Origin: Desulfurococcus amylolyticus Z-533 | GTDB lineage: Archaea > Thermoproteota > Thermoprotei_A > Sulfolobales > Desulfurococcaceae | NCBI RefSeq assembly: GCF_000513855.1 | Contig: NZ_KI911318.1 | Span: forward strand, 1,241,327-1,305,326 | DNA: 64,000 bases | Direction of reading: 5' to 3' | Shown here: positions 35,497-43,822 of the stretch, piece by piece | Layout: every line of letters begins with the position of its first letter | How positions within the stretch are numbered: position 1 is the stretch's first letter | Translations under genes and position numbers: made by a program | Notes under the pieces: generated by a model | Seen by the model: the letters and a program-made list of their open reading frames with translations, nothing else | Databases searched by the model: none | What the model was told of the DNA's origin: nothing

Positions 35497-37332
35497 TTGA
35501 GGATACTACTTATTCATGCACGCAGATTTAGCTATAGTGTTGTTAAGCCAGCTGTAGAGGAACCGGAGCCCTTGGAAGAAGGCGGAAAGACCCTCATGCT
35601 TGAAAACGTGTTGGTGGTCTTCACCAGTATTGAGAGAGGTGATGATGAATCCATAATATCCAGTGCCGTCAACGAGGTGATCAACGTATTCAACCAGGTT
35701 AAGGCATCCTCAATACTACTATACCCCTACGCACATCTCTCACCGGATCTCGCCCCACCATTCGAGGCTGTAAAAATACTCAACGCCTTCTACACCGCGT
35801 TGAAGAACACCGGTTTACAAGTATATAAGGCTCCGTTTGGATGGTATAAGTCTTTTACTCTTGAATGCTATGGACACCCGTTAAGCGAACTCTCAAAGAC
35901 CATTAAGAAGTCCGAGACCGTTGCAAAGAGGATTATCGAGAAGAAGTTCTACATTATGACTCCTGATGGCAGCTTACATGATCCAACAAGCTTCGACTAC
36001 ACCAACTACCCGGAGTTAAAGATCCTCGTAGATAAGGAGGTATTCGGCAAAGAGCTCACCGGTGGCGAGAATAGGGTAAACGAGTACTGTAGGAAGTTCG
36101 GGTTCGAATGGGAGCCAATGAGTGACCATGGACACATGAGGTATGGACCCCATGCAACTGCAATAATGGAGGCTGTAATGAGGTACTCATGGATGGTTGC
36201 CCAGAGCCTAGGTATACCGGTCTTCAAAGTCATGGGTAGCAATATGTTTAACCTTAAGGAGAAACCCGTATATGAGCACGCTGTCCTATTCGGTGATAGA
36301 TTATATGAGGTCCAGTTGGATGAAGACCGCTTTATTCTCAGGTATGCTGCATGCCATCAACAGTTCGCGATGCTCAGGGACTGGGTTATAAGCTATAAGG
36401 ACCTCCCCTTCGGCGTGTTCGAGGTAGCCGATAGTTACAGGCTTGAGCAACGCGGTGAACTAGCCCTATGTTTCAGGCTGAGAAAGTTCTACATGCCAGA
36501 CCTCCATATCTTAACCAGGAACATAGGTGAAGCGATCGACGTATCTATGAGGGTTCAAGCCAAGATACATGAGGAGGCTGGGAAGGCTGGGAGAAGCTAT
36601 GTGGCACTATACAATATAACCGATGAATTCCTGGAGAAGTACAGAGATAAACTAGTGGAGTTCGTTAAGAGGGAGAAATATCCCGTCCTCCTCGCGGTGA
36701 TACCATCAGGGATATATTACTGGGTACTCAACGTTGAATACCATATAATAGACAACCTGAAGAGACCGAGGGAGATAGCAACCTTCCAGATAGATGTAGG
36801 GAACGGTAGGAGGTTTAATATAGCCTACGTAGATGAGAAGGGAGAGAAACACCATCCAGTCATAATACATACCGCATTGCTGGGCGGTGTTGAGAGATAT
36901 ATCTACATGGTATTGGATACCGGGGCATTAATAGAGGCAAGTGGTCAAACCCCGTACATACCAACCTGGATGAGTCCGGTCCAAGTAAGAATAGTACCTG
37001 TTTCAAAAGAATATAATGAACACGCCTTCAAAATAGCCGGCGAGATACTCTCACATGGGTTCAGGGTAGATGTCGACGACAGGGATGAAACCCTTGGGAA
37101 AAAGATACGGGATGCCGGGAAAGAATGGATACCATACATAATAGTGGTAGGCGAGAGAGAAGTTAATACTGGAACCATCAACATCAGGGTAAGGAGAAGC
37201 AATGATCAACGGGTCATGAAGTTGGAGGAATTCATAAAGTTACTCGAGGAAGAAGTCAAGGAGTATCCCAGGGTAGAAATGACTCTCCCAGTTAGCGTTG
37301 CATCCAGACCCCTATTCTCGTATAAACAATAG
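35497..37332 (+). CDS. thrS: Threonyl-tRNA synthetase, full-length archaeal form
   Basis: It has the archaeal N-terminal editing domain (MRILLIHARRFSYSV at the start; LLYPYAHLSPDLAPP and KAPFGWYKSFTLECYGHP near residues 75-130), which hydrolyses Ser-tRNA-Thr, then a class II catalytic core (FEVADSYRLEQRGELALCFR; MPDLHILTRN; ALLGGVERYIYMVLD) and a C-terminal anticodon domain. Some crenarchaea split editing and catalysis into two proteins; here both are fused. TTG 35497 is preferred because AGGTG ends six bases upstream; a GTG at 35488 is in frame. Confidence 0.93.
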   Translation: MRILLIHARRFSYSVVKPAVEEPEPLEEGGKTLMLENVLVVFTSIERGDDESIISSAVNEVINVFNQVKASSILLYPYAHLSPDLAPPFEAVKILNAFYTALKNTGLQVYKAPFGWYKSFTLECYGHPLSELSKTIKKSETVAKRIIEKKFYIMTPDGSLHDPTSFDYTNYPELKILVDKEVFGKELTGGENRVNEYCRKFGFEWEPMSDHGHMRYGPHATAIMEAVMRYSWMVAQSLGIPVFKVMGSNMFNLKEKPVYEHAVLFGDRLYEVQLDEDRFILRYAACHQQFAMLRDWVISYKDLPFGVFEVADSYRLEQRGELALCFRLRKFYMPDLHILTRNIGEAIDVSMRVQAKIHEEAGKAGRSYVALYNITDEFLEKYRDKLVEFVKREKYPVLLAVIPSGIYYWVLNVEYHIIDNLKRPREIATFQIDVGNGRRFNIAYVDEKGEKHHPVIIHTALLGGVERYIYMVLDTGALIEASGQTPYIPTWMSPVQVRIVPVSKEYNEHAFKIAGEILSHGFRVDVDDRDETLGKKIRDAGKEWIPYIIVVGEREVNTGTINIRVRRSNDQRVMKLEEFIKLLEEEVKEYPRVEMTLPVSVASRPLFSYKQ

Positions 37333-37344
37333 TTTTTCCGCATT

Positions 37345-37500
37345 CTATTCCTCAACGTAAACAAGTATCTCGTGGAAAGTATTCCTCCCACAGTTAGGGC
37401 AGTAGTGGTATAACTGCTTAAACTCCTTCTTCAATGGAAAACTAACATGCAGCTTCCACTCGATACCGCACTCCCTACACTTTAAAACCCAGTAACCCAT
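37345..37500 (-). CDS. Small zinc-ribbon protein
   Basis: A 51-residue ORF starts at ATG 37498-37500 and ends at TAG 37345-37347. It reads MGYWVLKCRECGIEWKLHV, SFPLKKEFKQLYHYCPNCG, RNTFHEILVYVEE. Two CxxC knuckles (CREC at residues 8-11 and CPNC at 34-37) form a classic zinc ribbon spanning nearly the whole protein. It is convergent with thrS. Such archaeal ribbons often bind RNA or protein, but no specific role can be assigned. Confidence 0.75.
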   Translation of the reverse strand: MGYWVLKCRECGIEWKLHVSFPLKKEFKQLYHYCPNCGRNTFHEILVYVEE

Positions 37501-37620
37501 GGAAACCACCGTCAAGCCATTAAAATCTATTAATAGGTCTATGAAGATTAAAAATCAACAGTGATGAAACCACGGGATTGACTAAAAGGATGATAAAACC
37601 TGTCTCAACTGAATGCAATT

Positions 37621-37660
37621 ACAACTGAAAATCCTGCTCTCTAGAGCGGGGAGGAGGTCA
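37621..37660 (+). mobile_element. Solo TnpB-element right-end-like hairpin
   Basis: ACAACTGAAAATCCTGCTCT is followed by CTAGAGCGGGGAGGAGGTCA. The CCTGCTCT/AGAGCGGG stem plus GAGGAGGTCA is the arrangement seen at right ends of archaeal IS200/IS605-type elements, where it forms the 3' part of the omega RNA. No transposase gene accompanies it, so it is a solo end or scar. It lies about 170 bp before the repeat element at 37795. Confidence 0.55.
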
Positions 37661-37794
37661 ATAGTTCAAGCAAATAGCCCAGAGAACAATGCCTCTTGAC
37701 GCTGTTTCGTTTTATGTAGATTTATAGTTGTTGATATTGGGGTACGCTGGTGTTATATGTATGCAATAACTTATAGTTTTTCAGCCATTACCTA

Positions 37795-37966
37795 TATTGA
37801 GAGCAGCGCCATGAACTCAACAAGCAGTTGTAAGAGGAGAGAAAACCGCTTAATGAAACAACCTATTCGCCCGAGGAGAGGCATGCCCTCGTAGGCGGCG
37901 TAGAGAGAAGACGGGGGACATGATGTCAAGCGGCGAAATCAATCACCATAAACCGCTATGAAAACC
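37795..37966. repeat. Two-copy dispersed element, copy 1
   Basis: This stretch shares a nearly identical core with 55596-55764: CCCTCGTAGGCGGCGTAGAG, AGAAGACGGGGG, ATGATGTCAAGCGGC, then AAATCA, CACCATAAACCGCTATGAAA. A weaker match extends about 90 bp upstream (TATTGAG, ATGAACTC, GAGG, GAGGCA). AGCGG and CCGCT within the core can form a stem. It ends just after the topoisomerase VI A stop. It could be a non-autonomous mobile element or an RNA gene. The rest of 37501-37971 holds no recognised gene. Confidence 0.7.
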
Positions 37967-37971
37967 CATCC

Positions 37972-39273
37972 CTAATCTATCCAGTCCCCGCCGGATATTT
38001 TCTCTGGAATATAATGGTCAGCTAGGAATTTCAATCCCTTGCTCGCCATCGCCTCTATTTCAAGCTTGCTCAGTGTTTTGAAGAATATGCAGAGCTCCCT
38101 GATCCATTCCGGTGTCTGGAACCATGGGTAGCCTGTTAATCCTTCTTTCTTCTTCAGCTTGCTCTTCAACTCTGTGTTGTCGAGGCATACATCCGCTATA
38201 TCGTAGCCCACTAGCTCTACTGCTCTCTCTAGATCTCGCTGTTTAGCCTTGATTATATAGTTTCTTCTCTCCGCCTCCGAGAGGTAGGGCTTCTTCTTAG
38301 CCAGCTTATCTAGTCCCTTAACAATGGAGTTTAACCTGCTCCTGGAATCCTTTTCCCTGAGCATCTCCCTGAAGATGTCGTCCCCGAAGACATCGGTCAT
38401 CATGACCCCTATGAATTTAGCCCTAGGTGTTGCAAGCCTCTCGCTTTCATATGACAGTGTTATACTACCTATCTTGAAGACGCTATATATGTAAAACCCA
38501 TAGGGGTCGCTGTCGGCTAGGATATACACTGGTAGATTATACTCATCGCTGAGCCTTCTCAGGAAACGTCTTGTAGCCCTGTCAGGCTGGCCCGCACTAG
38601 TGATCAATATAGCCTTATGCTTCTTCCAGAAGCCATACCTATGTAACTGCTGGAAAACCGCATCCTTCTCAACTACTAGGATATATTCTGCATCAACATC
38701 CTTGAACTCTATTAGGTCAGGGGTAGGTTCAATTGAGTATGCACCATGCCCCATACGGCTTAAATCTATCACGTCATCACCGCTCCTTATAACGAGGTTT
38801 CCTACGACCTTACCCTTCTCCTTGCTGAGTATGAGGAGCTCCTCCCTTAAGATGTTGAGATATACTTCTAGATCCCTTATCACCCCATCAGACTCCTTCT
38901 GCTCGTCCCACGTGTTTTCATGGACCTCCTTCCCTCCGCTCCTATAGCTTATACTATGCTTCCCCCTGTAGTAGAGGTCACGGATAGTGGGATACTCGTT
39001 GTTAACTAGTGAATCATAAATTATCGAGGCCACGAGAACCGTTTGCATGAACTTCCTTGCTTCATTGACATCCATGAAGCTTCTCTTCGATGTCTCAGGA
39101 CCAAGCAAGAGAAGCTTATTTTTATAATCGTATATGGTGTTGGAGAGGGTTCTCTTAGGTAACACGAGTACTGGACGCCCTTCCCTTTCTATCTCACTTA
39201 CTATATTCATAAATATTTTCCTCATTAACTCAGCCGCCTTCTTCCTCGCCTCAAGATCGATTGCGGACACCAT
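37972..39273 (-). CDS. top6A: DNA topoisomerase VI subunit A
   Basis: A 433-residue Spo11/Top6A protein that makes the transient double-strand break. The catalytic Tyr is in TIRDLYYRGKHSISY (about residue 103), and the Toprim metal site appears as VVEKDAVFQQL (Glu) and ILADSDPYGFYIYSVF (DxD). It acts with subunit B, encoded immediately upstream with an 11-bp gap, to relax positive and negative supercoils and decatenate chromosomes. Confidence 0.95.
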   Translation of the reverse strand: MVSAIDLEARKKAAELMRKIFMNIVSEIEREGRPVLVLPKRTLSNTIYDYKNKLLLLGPETSKRSFMDVNEARKFMQTVLVASIIYDSLVNNEYPTIRDLYYRGKHSISYRSGGKEVHENTWDEQKESDGVIRDLEVYLNILREELLILSKEKGKVVGNLVIRSGDDVIDLSRMGHGAYSIEPTPDLIEFKDVDAEYILVVEKDAVFQQLHRYGFWKKHKAILITSAGQPDRATRRFLRRLSDEYNLPVYILADSDPYGFYIYSVFKIGSITLSYESERLATPRAKFIGVMMTDVFGDDIFREMLREKDSRSRLNSIVKGLDKLAKKKPYLSEAERRNYIIKAKQRDLERAVELVGYDIADVCLDNTELKSKLKKKEGLTGYPWFQTPEWIRELCIFFKTLSKLEIEAMASKGLKFLADHYIPEKISGGDWID

Positions 39274-39284
39274 TATACAATCAC

Positions 39285-40877
39285 CTAAGCCCCTATTCTA
39301 ATTGATTCAAGTACCTGCTGTATCTCGGATACAGGCATACCTGTACGCCTAGATATTATTGAGACCAGCTTTTGAACCAGCTTCACCTCGAAGTCCTTAC
39401 TACCATTCGCCACTATCACCGAGAGCCCTCTAGCCACCTCCGGGATATACTTTGTCAGATGCTCGGCCCTCCTCTTCAACTCCTCTTCTTTAGCCTTCTT
39501 TGAAAGATACTTCTTAAGCTCTCTGAGCACGTCCATGAGTACTAGCTTTATCTCCTTCCTAACCTCGGGGATATCTGCTATGCTCTCCTTCCCAACACCC
39601 TTGAAGGGTATTTTTGTACTGCACACATGTACAAGTATTGCTATGGGGGCTGGGAAGCTGACCATGTAGTGGTCCCAACTTATATCCTCCTTGACAACCA
39701 TCGTTGTGACATCGCTTCCCTCATCATAGAGCAATGGAATCTTATTCGCGTATCTAAGTATTATTGGCTTATCATCATCGCTCATCGGCGTCTTACCGCC
39801 ATAGGCTATACCGGCCTCGACAATGAAGGGGTGTCCCTGATATGCCTGTGGACGTCTTGAGACAGCATAGACGAACTCGGGTTGGAATACGCGTTTCAAG
39901 CCAGCTATAATTACATCGCTTCCAAGAGGTGAAATAGCCTTTATCGAGGGAGCCCTGATATCCTTCATGGACTTAAGCGTGTTAACCAGCGATAGCAACT
40001 CGTTATCCGAGAGCTCTGAGACGGGTTTACCAGGGTCTATCCCGGCCTGCTGCAGGATGCTTTTAGCTGTTGCCTCCCCAATGCTCTGGAATCCCTTGAT
40101 GAGTAGTTCCTCAACACTAGTGTAGTTATGGCTCGAAATAATCTGCTTCAAGAGCTCGAGGTCTACGCCGTGGGGATGCGGCTTGACCTCGAGAGGTGGC
40201 CTGGGTATTTTATCTATTATCCTCGGATAGTATATTATCTCATCATCAGGGGTCAACGCCACTATGTTGGCATAGGGAGTCACTATAGCCGTCTTAAACA
40301 AGTATTCCTTAATCTTTGGCTTCGCTCTACCCCAATCCCCCTCTATGGTTATAGATACTATGGTTCCATGCCACTCCCTGTTCTTCCTCCAGGAGCCCCT
40401 TTCAATTATCACTGGCTCATTCCTATTAACATCTATCCTGAGCTTGAAGTAGTATATCCTCTTAAAACCCGGTTTACTGGTGATCACCTCTACAGGTCTC
40501 CCAGTGGTCATCTGCCCATAGAGGACAGCCATCTTCACTCCAAGACCATACATTCCACGTGTCTGCCTTAACACATATTTACTACTGAATAACACCCTGC
40601 CGAAGGCATCTGGAACTACGTCTGGAGGTATTCCTATACCGTTGTCTTCAACAGTGATCCTATAGAATTCTTGTATCTCATCCACCTTCCTAATAGAGAT
40701 TTTTATATCAGGCATTATACCGTGCGCATCCGTGGCGTCGAGGGCGTTCTCAACTAGCTCTCTGACAGTCTGATAAATAGCTCTAGCTGGATTGGAGAAT
40801 CCAGCTATCTCACGGTACTTGTAGAAGAACTCGGCCGGACTAATAGCCCTGTATTTCTCTACCGGGGTCTCACCCAT
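39285..40877 (-). CDS. top6B: DNA topoisomerase VI subunit B
   Basis: The ATPase subunit of topoisomerase VI. GHKL motifs are clear: LVENALDATDAHG (Asn and Asp ligands), VEDNGIGIPPD, and the glycine-rich lid TRGMYGLGVKMAVLYG with SKYVLRQ before it. An H2TH region (ELLIKGFQSIGEATAKSIL) and a transducer domain follow. CCAGGTG eight bases upstream favours the ATG at 40877 (MGETPVEKY); the frame extends to 40910. Confidence 0.95.
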   Translation of the reverse strand: MGETPVEKYRAISPAEFFYKYREIAGFSNPARAIYQTVRELVENALDATDAHGIMPDIKISIRKVDEIQEFYRITVEDNGIGIPPDVVPDAFGRVLFSSKYVLRQTRGMYGLGVKMAVLYGQMTTGRPVEVITSKPGFKRIYYFKLRIDVNRNEPVIIERGSWRKNREWHGTIVSITIEGDWGRAKPKIKEYLFKTAIVTPYANIVALTPDDEIIYYPRIIDKIPRPPLEVKPHPHGVDLELLKQIISSHNYTSVEELLIKGFQSIGEATAKSILQQAGIDPGKPVSELSDNELLSLVNTLKSMKDIRAPSIKAISPLGSDVIIAGLKRVFQPEFVYAVSRRPQAYQGHPFIVEAGIAYGGKTPMSDDDKPIILRYANKIPLLYDEGSDVTTMVVKEDISWDHYMVSFPAPIAILVHVCSTKIPFKGVGKESIADIPEVRKEIKLVLMDVLRELKKYLSKKAKEEELKRRAEHLTKYIPEVARGLSVIVANGSKDFEVKLVQKLVSIISRRTGMPVSEIQQVLESIRIGA

Positions 40878-41065
40878 AGTGAAACACCTGGAAAACGTTT
40901 CCGAAACCACTAGTTTTATGATTCAATAAATTACTTAAAAACAAGTGGTTTAGGACTCTATGCTCCCTGTTGCCGGGATGTTCCTAACCCAGCGGATAAG
41001 GATACATATGTTTTTAAAGTGGGTGTCTATAAGGGATAATGAAGCACCTTGAAGGGTTCTGCTAG

Positions 41066-41569
41066 ATGAGGATCCTCTGGAATCCATGGAGGTACGAGTA
41101 TATTAAACGGTTCAACAGTGGGGAGAAGGAGATTGGCGAATGCCTTTTCTGCCGGTTGAAGTCCATGAACGATAACGAAGCACTCATAATCTATAGAGGC
41201 GTATACTCATTCATAGTATTGAATGCGTACCCCTATAACTCCGGCCATGTCATGATCGCCCCATATGACCACATAGGAAGCCTCGAAGATCTCCAAGATG
41301 AAGCCTTACTAGAGATGGTTAAACTAGTTAAGCTATCAATGAAGATTATCAGGAAGGCATTCAACCCGGATGGCTTCAATATTGGAGTCAATATCGGCAG
41401 GGTTGCCGGGGCCGGGGTGCCTGGACACGTACACATACACGTAGTACCCCGCTGGGTCGGTGATACAAATTTCATGGGTGTAATAGCCGGGGTCAAGACC
41501 CTTCCCATAAGTCTCCAAGAAACATACTCTATACTCAGGAAAACCCTTAATGAGATCCAGGGGGCTTGA
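41066..41569 (+). CDS. HIT-family nucleotide hydrolase/transferase
   Basis: A 167-residue histidine-triad protein, typically a nucleoside-monophosphate hydrolase or Ap4A phosphorylase-like enzyme. The HIT motif HVHIHVVPRW near residue 117 carries the catalytic His, with GHVMIAPYDHIGSLEDL near 53-69. CLFCRLK near residue 27 adds a CxxC that may bind zinc with later ligands. The next small ORF begins one base after its stop. Confidence 0.9.
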   Translation: MRILWNPWRYEYIKRFNSGEKEIGECLFCRLKSMNDNEALIIYRGVYSFIVLNAYPYNSGHVMIAPYDHIGSLEDLQDEALLEMVKLVKLSMKIIRKAFNPDGFNIGVNIGRVAGAGVPGHVHIHVVPRWVGDTNFMGVIAGVKTLPISLQETYSILRKTLNEIQGA

Positions 41570-41570
41570 G

Positions 41571-41792
41571 ATGGTTTCATCCAGGGACCTGATCATACTA
41601 GAGAAATACAGCTTACTAAACGAGCAACGCTATAGATTATGTGTCAAAGGCACGAATATAGTAGTCAACGTTGAAGCATCAAATGATGACGAGGCATTTA
41701 GGAAGGCACTGGAGGTACTGGACAATATCGGGCTAAGCGATGAAGCATTGGAGAGGATCAGGGAGAAGGTTGGCACACATGCGAAATGCTAA
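41571..41792 (+). CDS. Small hypothetical protein downstream of the HIT gene
   Basis: Starting at ATG 41571 (MVSSRDLIILEKYSLL) gives 73 residues. The sequence suggests three beta strands and two helices (RYRLCVKGTNIVVNVEA; DDEAFRKALEVLDNIGLSD), compatible with a small ferredoxin-like fold. It is translationally close to the HIT gene and probably co-transcribed. No family recognised. Confidence 0.55.
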   Translation: MVSSRDLIILEKYSLLNEQRYRLCVKGTNIVVNVEASNDDEAFRKALEVLDNIGLSDEALERIREKVGTHAKC

Positions 41793-41929
41793 AACCTCGG
41801 CTAAACCCTGCCCTCATCACATGGCTCATCAGTGATCGAGGGCTACCTCACCTAGTTTAAGTATTTATTATTACACCCATATAAAGCATGGAGTCTCCGG
41901 TAGCACTATTACGGGCTCGATCAGGACTG

Positions 41930-41989
41930 TCAGTCCGCGGTAATTTCTTCATCCCTATCCAAGGTCGCTTGGGGGCAAGTGATCCTCAT
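41930..41989 (-). ncRNA. Probable box C/D sRNA aimed at the 16S rRNA 530 loop
   Basis: On the minus strand, ATGAAGA (C'-like), the 12-nt guide AATTACCGCGGA and D box CTGA occur in the same spacing as in the two clear sRNAs at 43 kb. Ten guide bases are perfectly complementary to the near-universal 16S sequence CCGCGGUAAU (E. coli 525-534); the N+5 rule predicts methylation at C528. A weaker C box (ATGAGGA, 41983-41989) and a TATATATA promoter about 25 bp upstream support transcription. The D' box is not obvious. Confidence 0.5.
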
Positions 41990-42035
41990 CCAATTATCTT
42001 CACTATATATATGGAGAATATAATAGTTTTCAAAA

Positions 42036-42281
42036 CTATATCTTCTTAGCCCTGGCCCTTGCCTTCTGTTCGTTTAACTCATTGAATTCATTAATGAGTT
42101 TCCTAATATATGGCGATACTTCTTCGAACGGTATTCTCTCCAGTAGCATACTGAAGAACTTGGATGCACACTTGGAACTATGGAATTCCAGGACAACACC
42201 CTCCTTATTGATTACTATGCCCTGTCCCCTCGGGAATATTCTTCCACAGACCACGCATCTATGCCTATTGTTTACACTCAT
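42036..42281 (-). CDS. TRASH/eL24-like zinc protein
   Basis: An 81-residue protein with a treble-clef TRASH pattern: HRCVVCGRIFPRGQGIVI near the N-terminus and FHSSKCASKFF near residue 35, giving CxxC...HxxxC-type ligands as in eL24. The C-terminal half is a helical charged tail (NELNEQKARARAKK). It could be an eL24 paralogue or a metal-sensing TRASH protein. AGGTG precedes the ATG; its start overlaps the end of the membrane-protein gene by 17 bp. Confidence 0.65.
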   Translation of the reverse strand: MSVNNRHRCVVCGRIFPRGQGIVINKEGVVLEFHSSKCASKFFSMLLERIPFEEVSPYIRKLINEFNELNEQKARARAKKI

Positions 42282-42978
42282 TTACACCTGCCTCCCTTAG
42301 TTTCTCGGTGAGCTTTCCAACCTCAAGAGTGTATAGCCTGGTTAAAACAGTGTTACCCCTAGTGTTCACGAGTTCTACGAATTTCCTATCGTGGTCGACT
42401 CTGAAGCATATATCCTCCGTGAACTTTACAAATTGTCTTTCATCCAATACAACGCCTTTCTTATACACTGCGAACACCCTAGCAGGGATAACCGGCGGCG
42501 TTGAAGACTGCCCACGTATAAGCATGTATCTCATGCCCTGCATAACACCCAGGAAGAATAGGTATAGCCCTAGAAACCGTATGAAGTTTACTAGGACAGA
42601 CTCGCCGGTCAACCCTAAGACCCCGCTAATGAAGGGCCATATGTAGTTGTTATATACCGGGAGCAGGATGAATAAGAGGAACACTAGCCCAAGGTTTATA
42701 AACATAGGCTTCATCTGCCTACTCATCTCAGCCTGAAATATTTTATCGGATAACATTACTTGGAGAGCATTGAGCTCCTTGAATAATGGCGAACCTAATT
42801 CATTTCTTGGAGGGATCTTCATGGTTCTCTTAGTAGCCCTAATAGCGAGAAACATGAACACTAAGAAGTATAATAGGAATATTATGAAAGCATACTTCGG
42901 AATAGCGGCTGAGACTAGTGCAAACAATAATATGGAGACCGCCTGCATCACTATCATTGTCTTCCTTGAAAACGGCAT
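42265..42978 (-). CDS. Integral membrane protein (DUF2208-like)
   Basis: A roughly 237-residue protein with two N-terminal helices (about residues 8-45), a soluble linker, two or three central helices (about 95-160), and a C-terminal soluble domain (VYKKGVVLDERQFVKFTED). The layout resembles the crenarchaeal DUF2208 membrane family, of unknown function. AGGGTGAT ten bases upstream supports ATG 42978; the open frame reaches 42993. Confidence 0.55.
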   Translation of the reverse strand: MPFSRKTMIVMQAVSILLFALVSAAIPKYAFIIFLLYFLVFMFLAIRATKRTMKIPPRNELGSPLFKELNALQVMLSDKIFQAEMSRQMKPMFINLGLVFLLFILLPVYNNYIWPFISGVLGLTGESVLVNFIRFLGLYLFFLGVMQGMRYMLIRGQSSTPPVIPARVFAVYKKGVVLDERQFVKFTEDICFRVDHDRKFVELVNTRGNTVLTRLYTLEVGKLTEKLREAGVNECKQ

Positions 42979-43047
42979 AGACACTACTATCACCCTAAGC
43001 CGTGTTACTAAAGCATATTAATCCTTAATAACCTTACGTTATTAAAG

Positions 43048-43096
43048 ATGATGAATCGCCACTTCACGGATTAGTGAAGAAGGTCCGTGTTTCTGA
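43048..43096 (+). ncRNA. Box C/D sRNA guiding LSU rRNA methylation
   Basis: A 49-nt unit has C box ATGATGA (43048-43054), D'-like CGGA, C' GTGAAGA and D box CTGA (43093-43096). The 12-nt guide before D, AGGTCCGTGTTT, is complementary over 11 bases to AAACACGGACC, a highly conserved large-subunit rRNA stretch. The N+5 rule points to the fifth base, the A of AAACA. The first guide (before CGGA) has no target I recognise. Length and box spacing are classic for archaeal sRNAs. Confidence 0.85.
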
Positions 43097-43155
43097 CTCA
43101 ACCAATGTCTCCAGGTATACAGGATTTAAGCCCGTGTTGAATCTATACTATAATA

Positions 43156-43204
43156 GTGATGAGTAATCCAGCCCTGAAGCAGTGAAGAAGTTGTCCCCGG
43201 CTGA
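43156..43204 (+). ncRNA. Box C/D sRNA with a guide matching the peptidyl-transferase region
   Basis: All four boxes are clear in 49 nt: C GTGATGA (43156-43162), D' CTGA, C' GTGAAGA, D CTGA (43201-43204). The D guide AGTTGTCCCCGG pairs with CCGGGGAUAAC of 23S rRNA over 11 bases with one G-U pair, predicting methylation within GGGG just before the catalytic AUAAC. The D' guide GTAATCCAGCC may pair with the 16S 3' end GGCUGGAU over eight bases. It lies 60 bp after the first sRNA in the same direction. Confidence 0.88.
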
Positions 43205-43230
43205 TCCCTAACTTTGAGAAAGGTGGTCTA

Positions 43231-43731
43231 ATGAACACTGTAGCCACGGTACTAGTAGATGTTACCTGTGAAATCGGAAGGGTTACAAAGCTGGAGAAGC
43301 ACTTTAGAAGTAGGGGGTTTGTAACAACTATTCTAACCCCGGACTCAGTGAGGGCTGTTTACAGGTTTAAACTAGAGGAAGCTGATGATTCAGTGAAGAA
43401 TATTATATCAGCCTTAAACGAGGCTACCCCATTATTTAAAACAATATGTGTAGAAGTATGGGCTATCCTACCAGTGCAGAATATGGTGGCTAGACCCCCG
43501 GTTATAGAGGTTGGCGACGGGCTTATATACGTGATGAGGAGGGGGAACAGGGTGCTCGCCAAAGTGGTATGGGGCAGGATAAGCCCTGCGACATGGATGC
43601 TACCTGGTAGTGCTTTAAGGAATTGTCTACCAGGCACAGAGGTTTATAGGCTGGAGACCGAGTTAAGTAGGAAAATATCCCTGCTCAAATACGTTTCAGC
43701 TAATGTGAAAACGAGCCCCGGTAATGGTTAA
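43231..43731 (+). CDS. Hypothetical protein
   Basis: A 166-residue soluble protein with AGGTGG before its ATG. The first 75 residues suggest a ferredoxin-like fold (ATVLVDVTCEIGRVTKLEKH, FVTTILTPDSV, AVYRFKLEEADDSVKN), and the rest is beta-rich (VIEVGDGLIYVMRRGNRVLA). There is no catalytic motif I recognise. It follows the tandem sRNAs by 26 bp, so they might share a transcript. Confidence 0.5.
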   Translation: MNTVATVLVDVTCEIGRVTKLEKHFRSRGFVTTILTPDSVRAVYRFKLEEADDSVKNIISALNEATPLFKTICVEVWAILPVQNMVARPPVIEVGDGLIYVMRRGNRVLAKVVWGRISPATWMLPGSALRNCLPGTEVYRLETELSRKISLLKYVSANVKTSPGNG

Positions 43732-43760
43732 GGATGGTTAACAATTAGCTGTACACTGGA

Positions 43761-43822
43761 TCAGACAGGGTTCGTTAATGCTCATCCCGTTTAAACGGTC
43801 GCCCGGATAGGGCGTTCATCAC
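43761..43822 (-). ncRNA. Candidate box C/D sRNA overlapping the 3' end of the DUF72 gene
   Basis: The minus strand has GTGATGA at 43816-43822 (it contains the DUF72 stop codon), a C'-like GATGAGC, and CTGA at 43761-43764, 62 nt in all. Its size resembles the 41.9 kb candidate. I could not match the guide AACGAACCCTGT to a known rRNA segment, and the D' box is not evident, so this may be chance. Confidence 0.3.
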
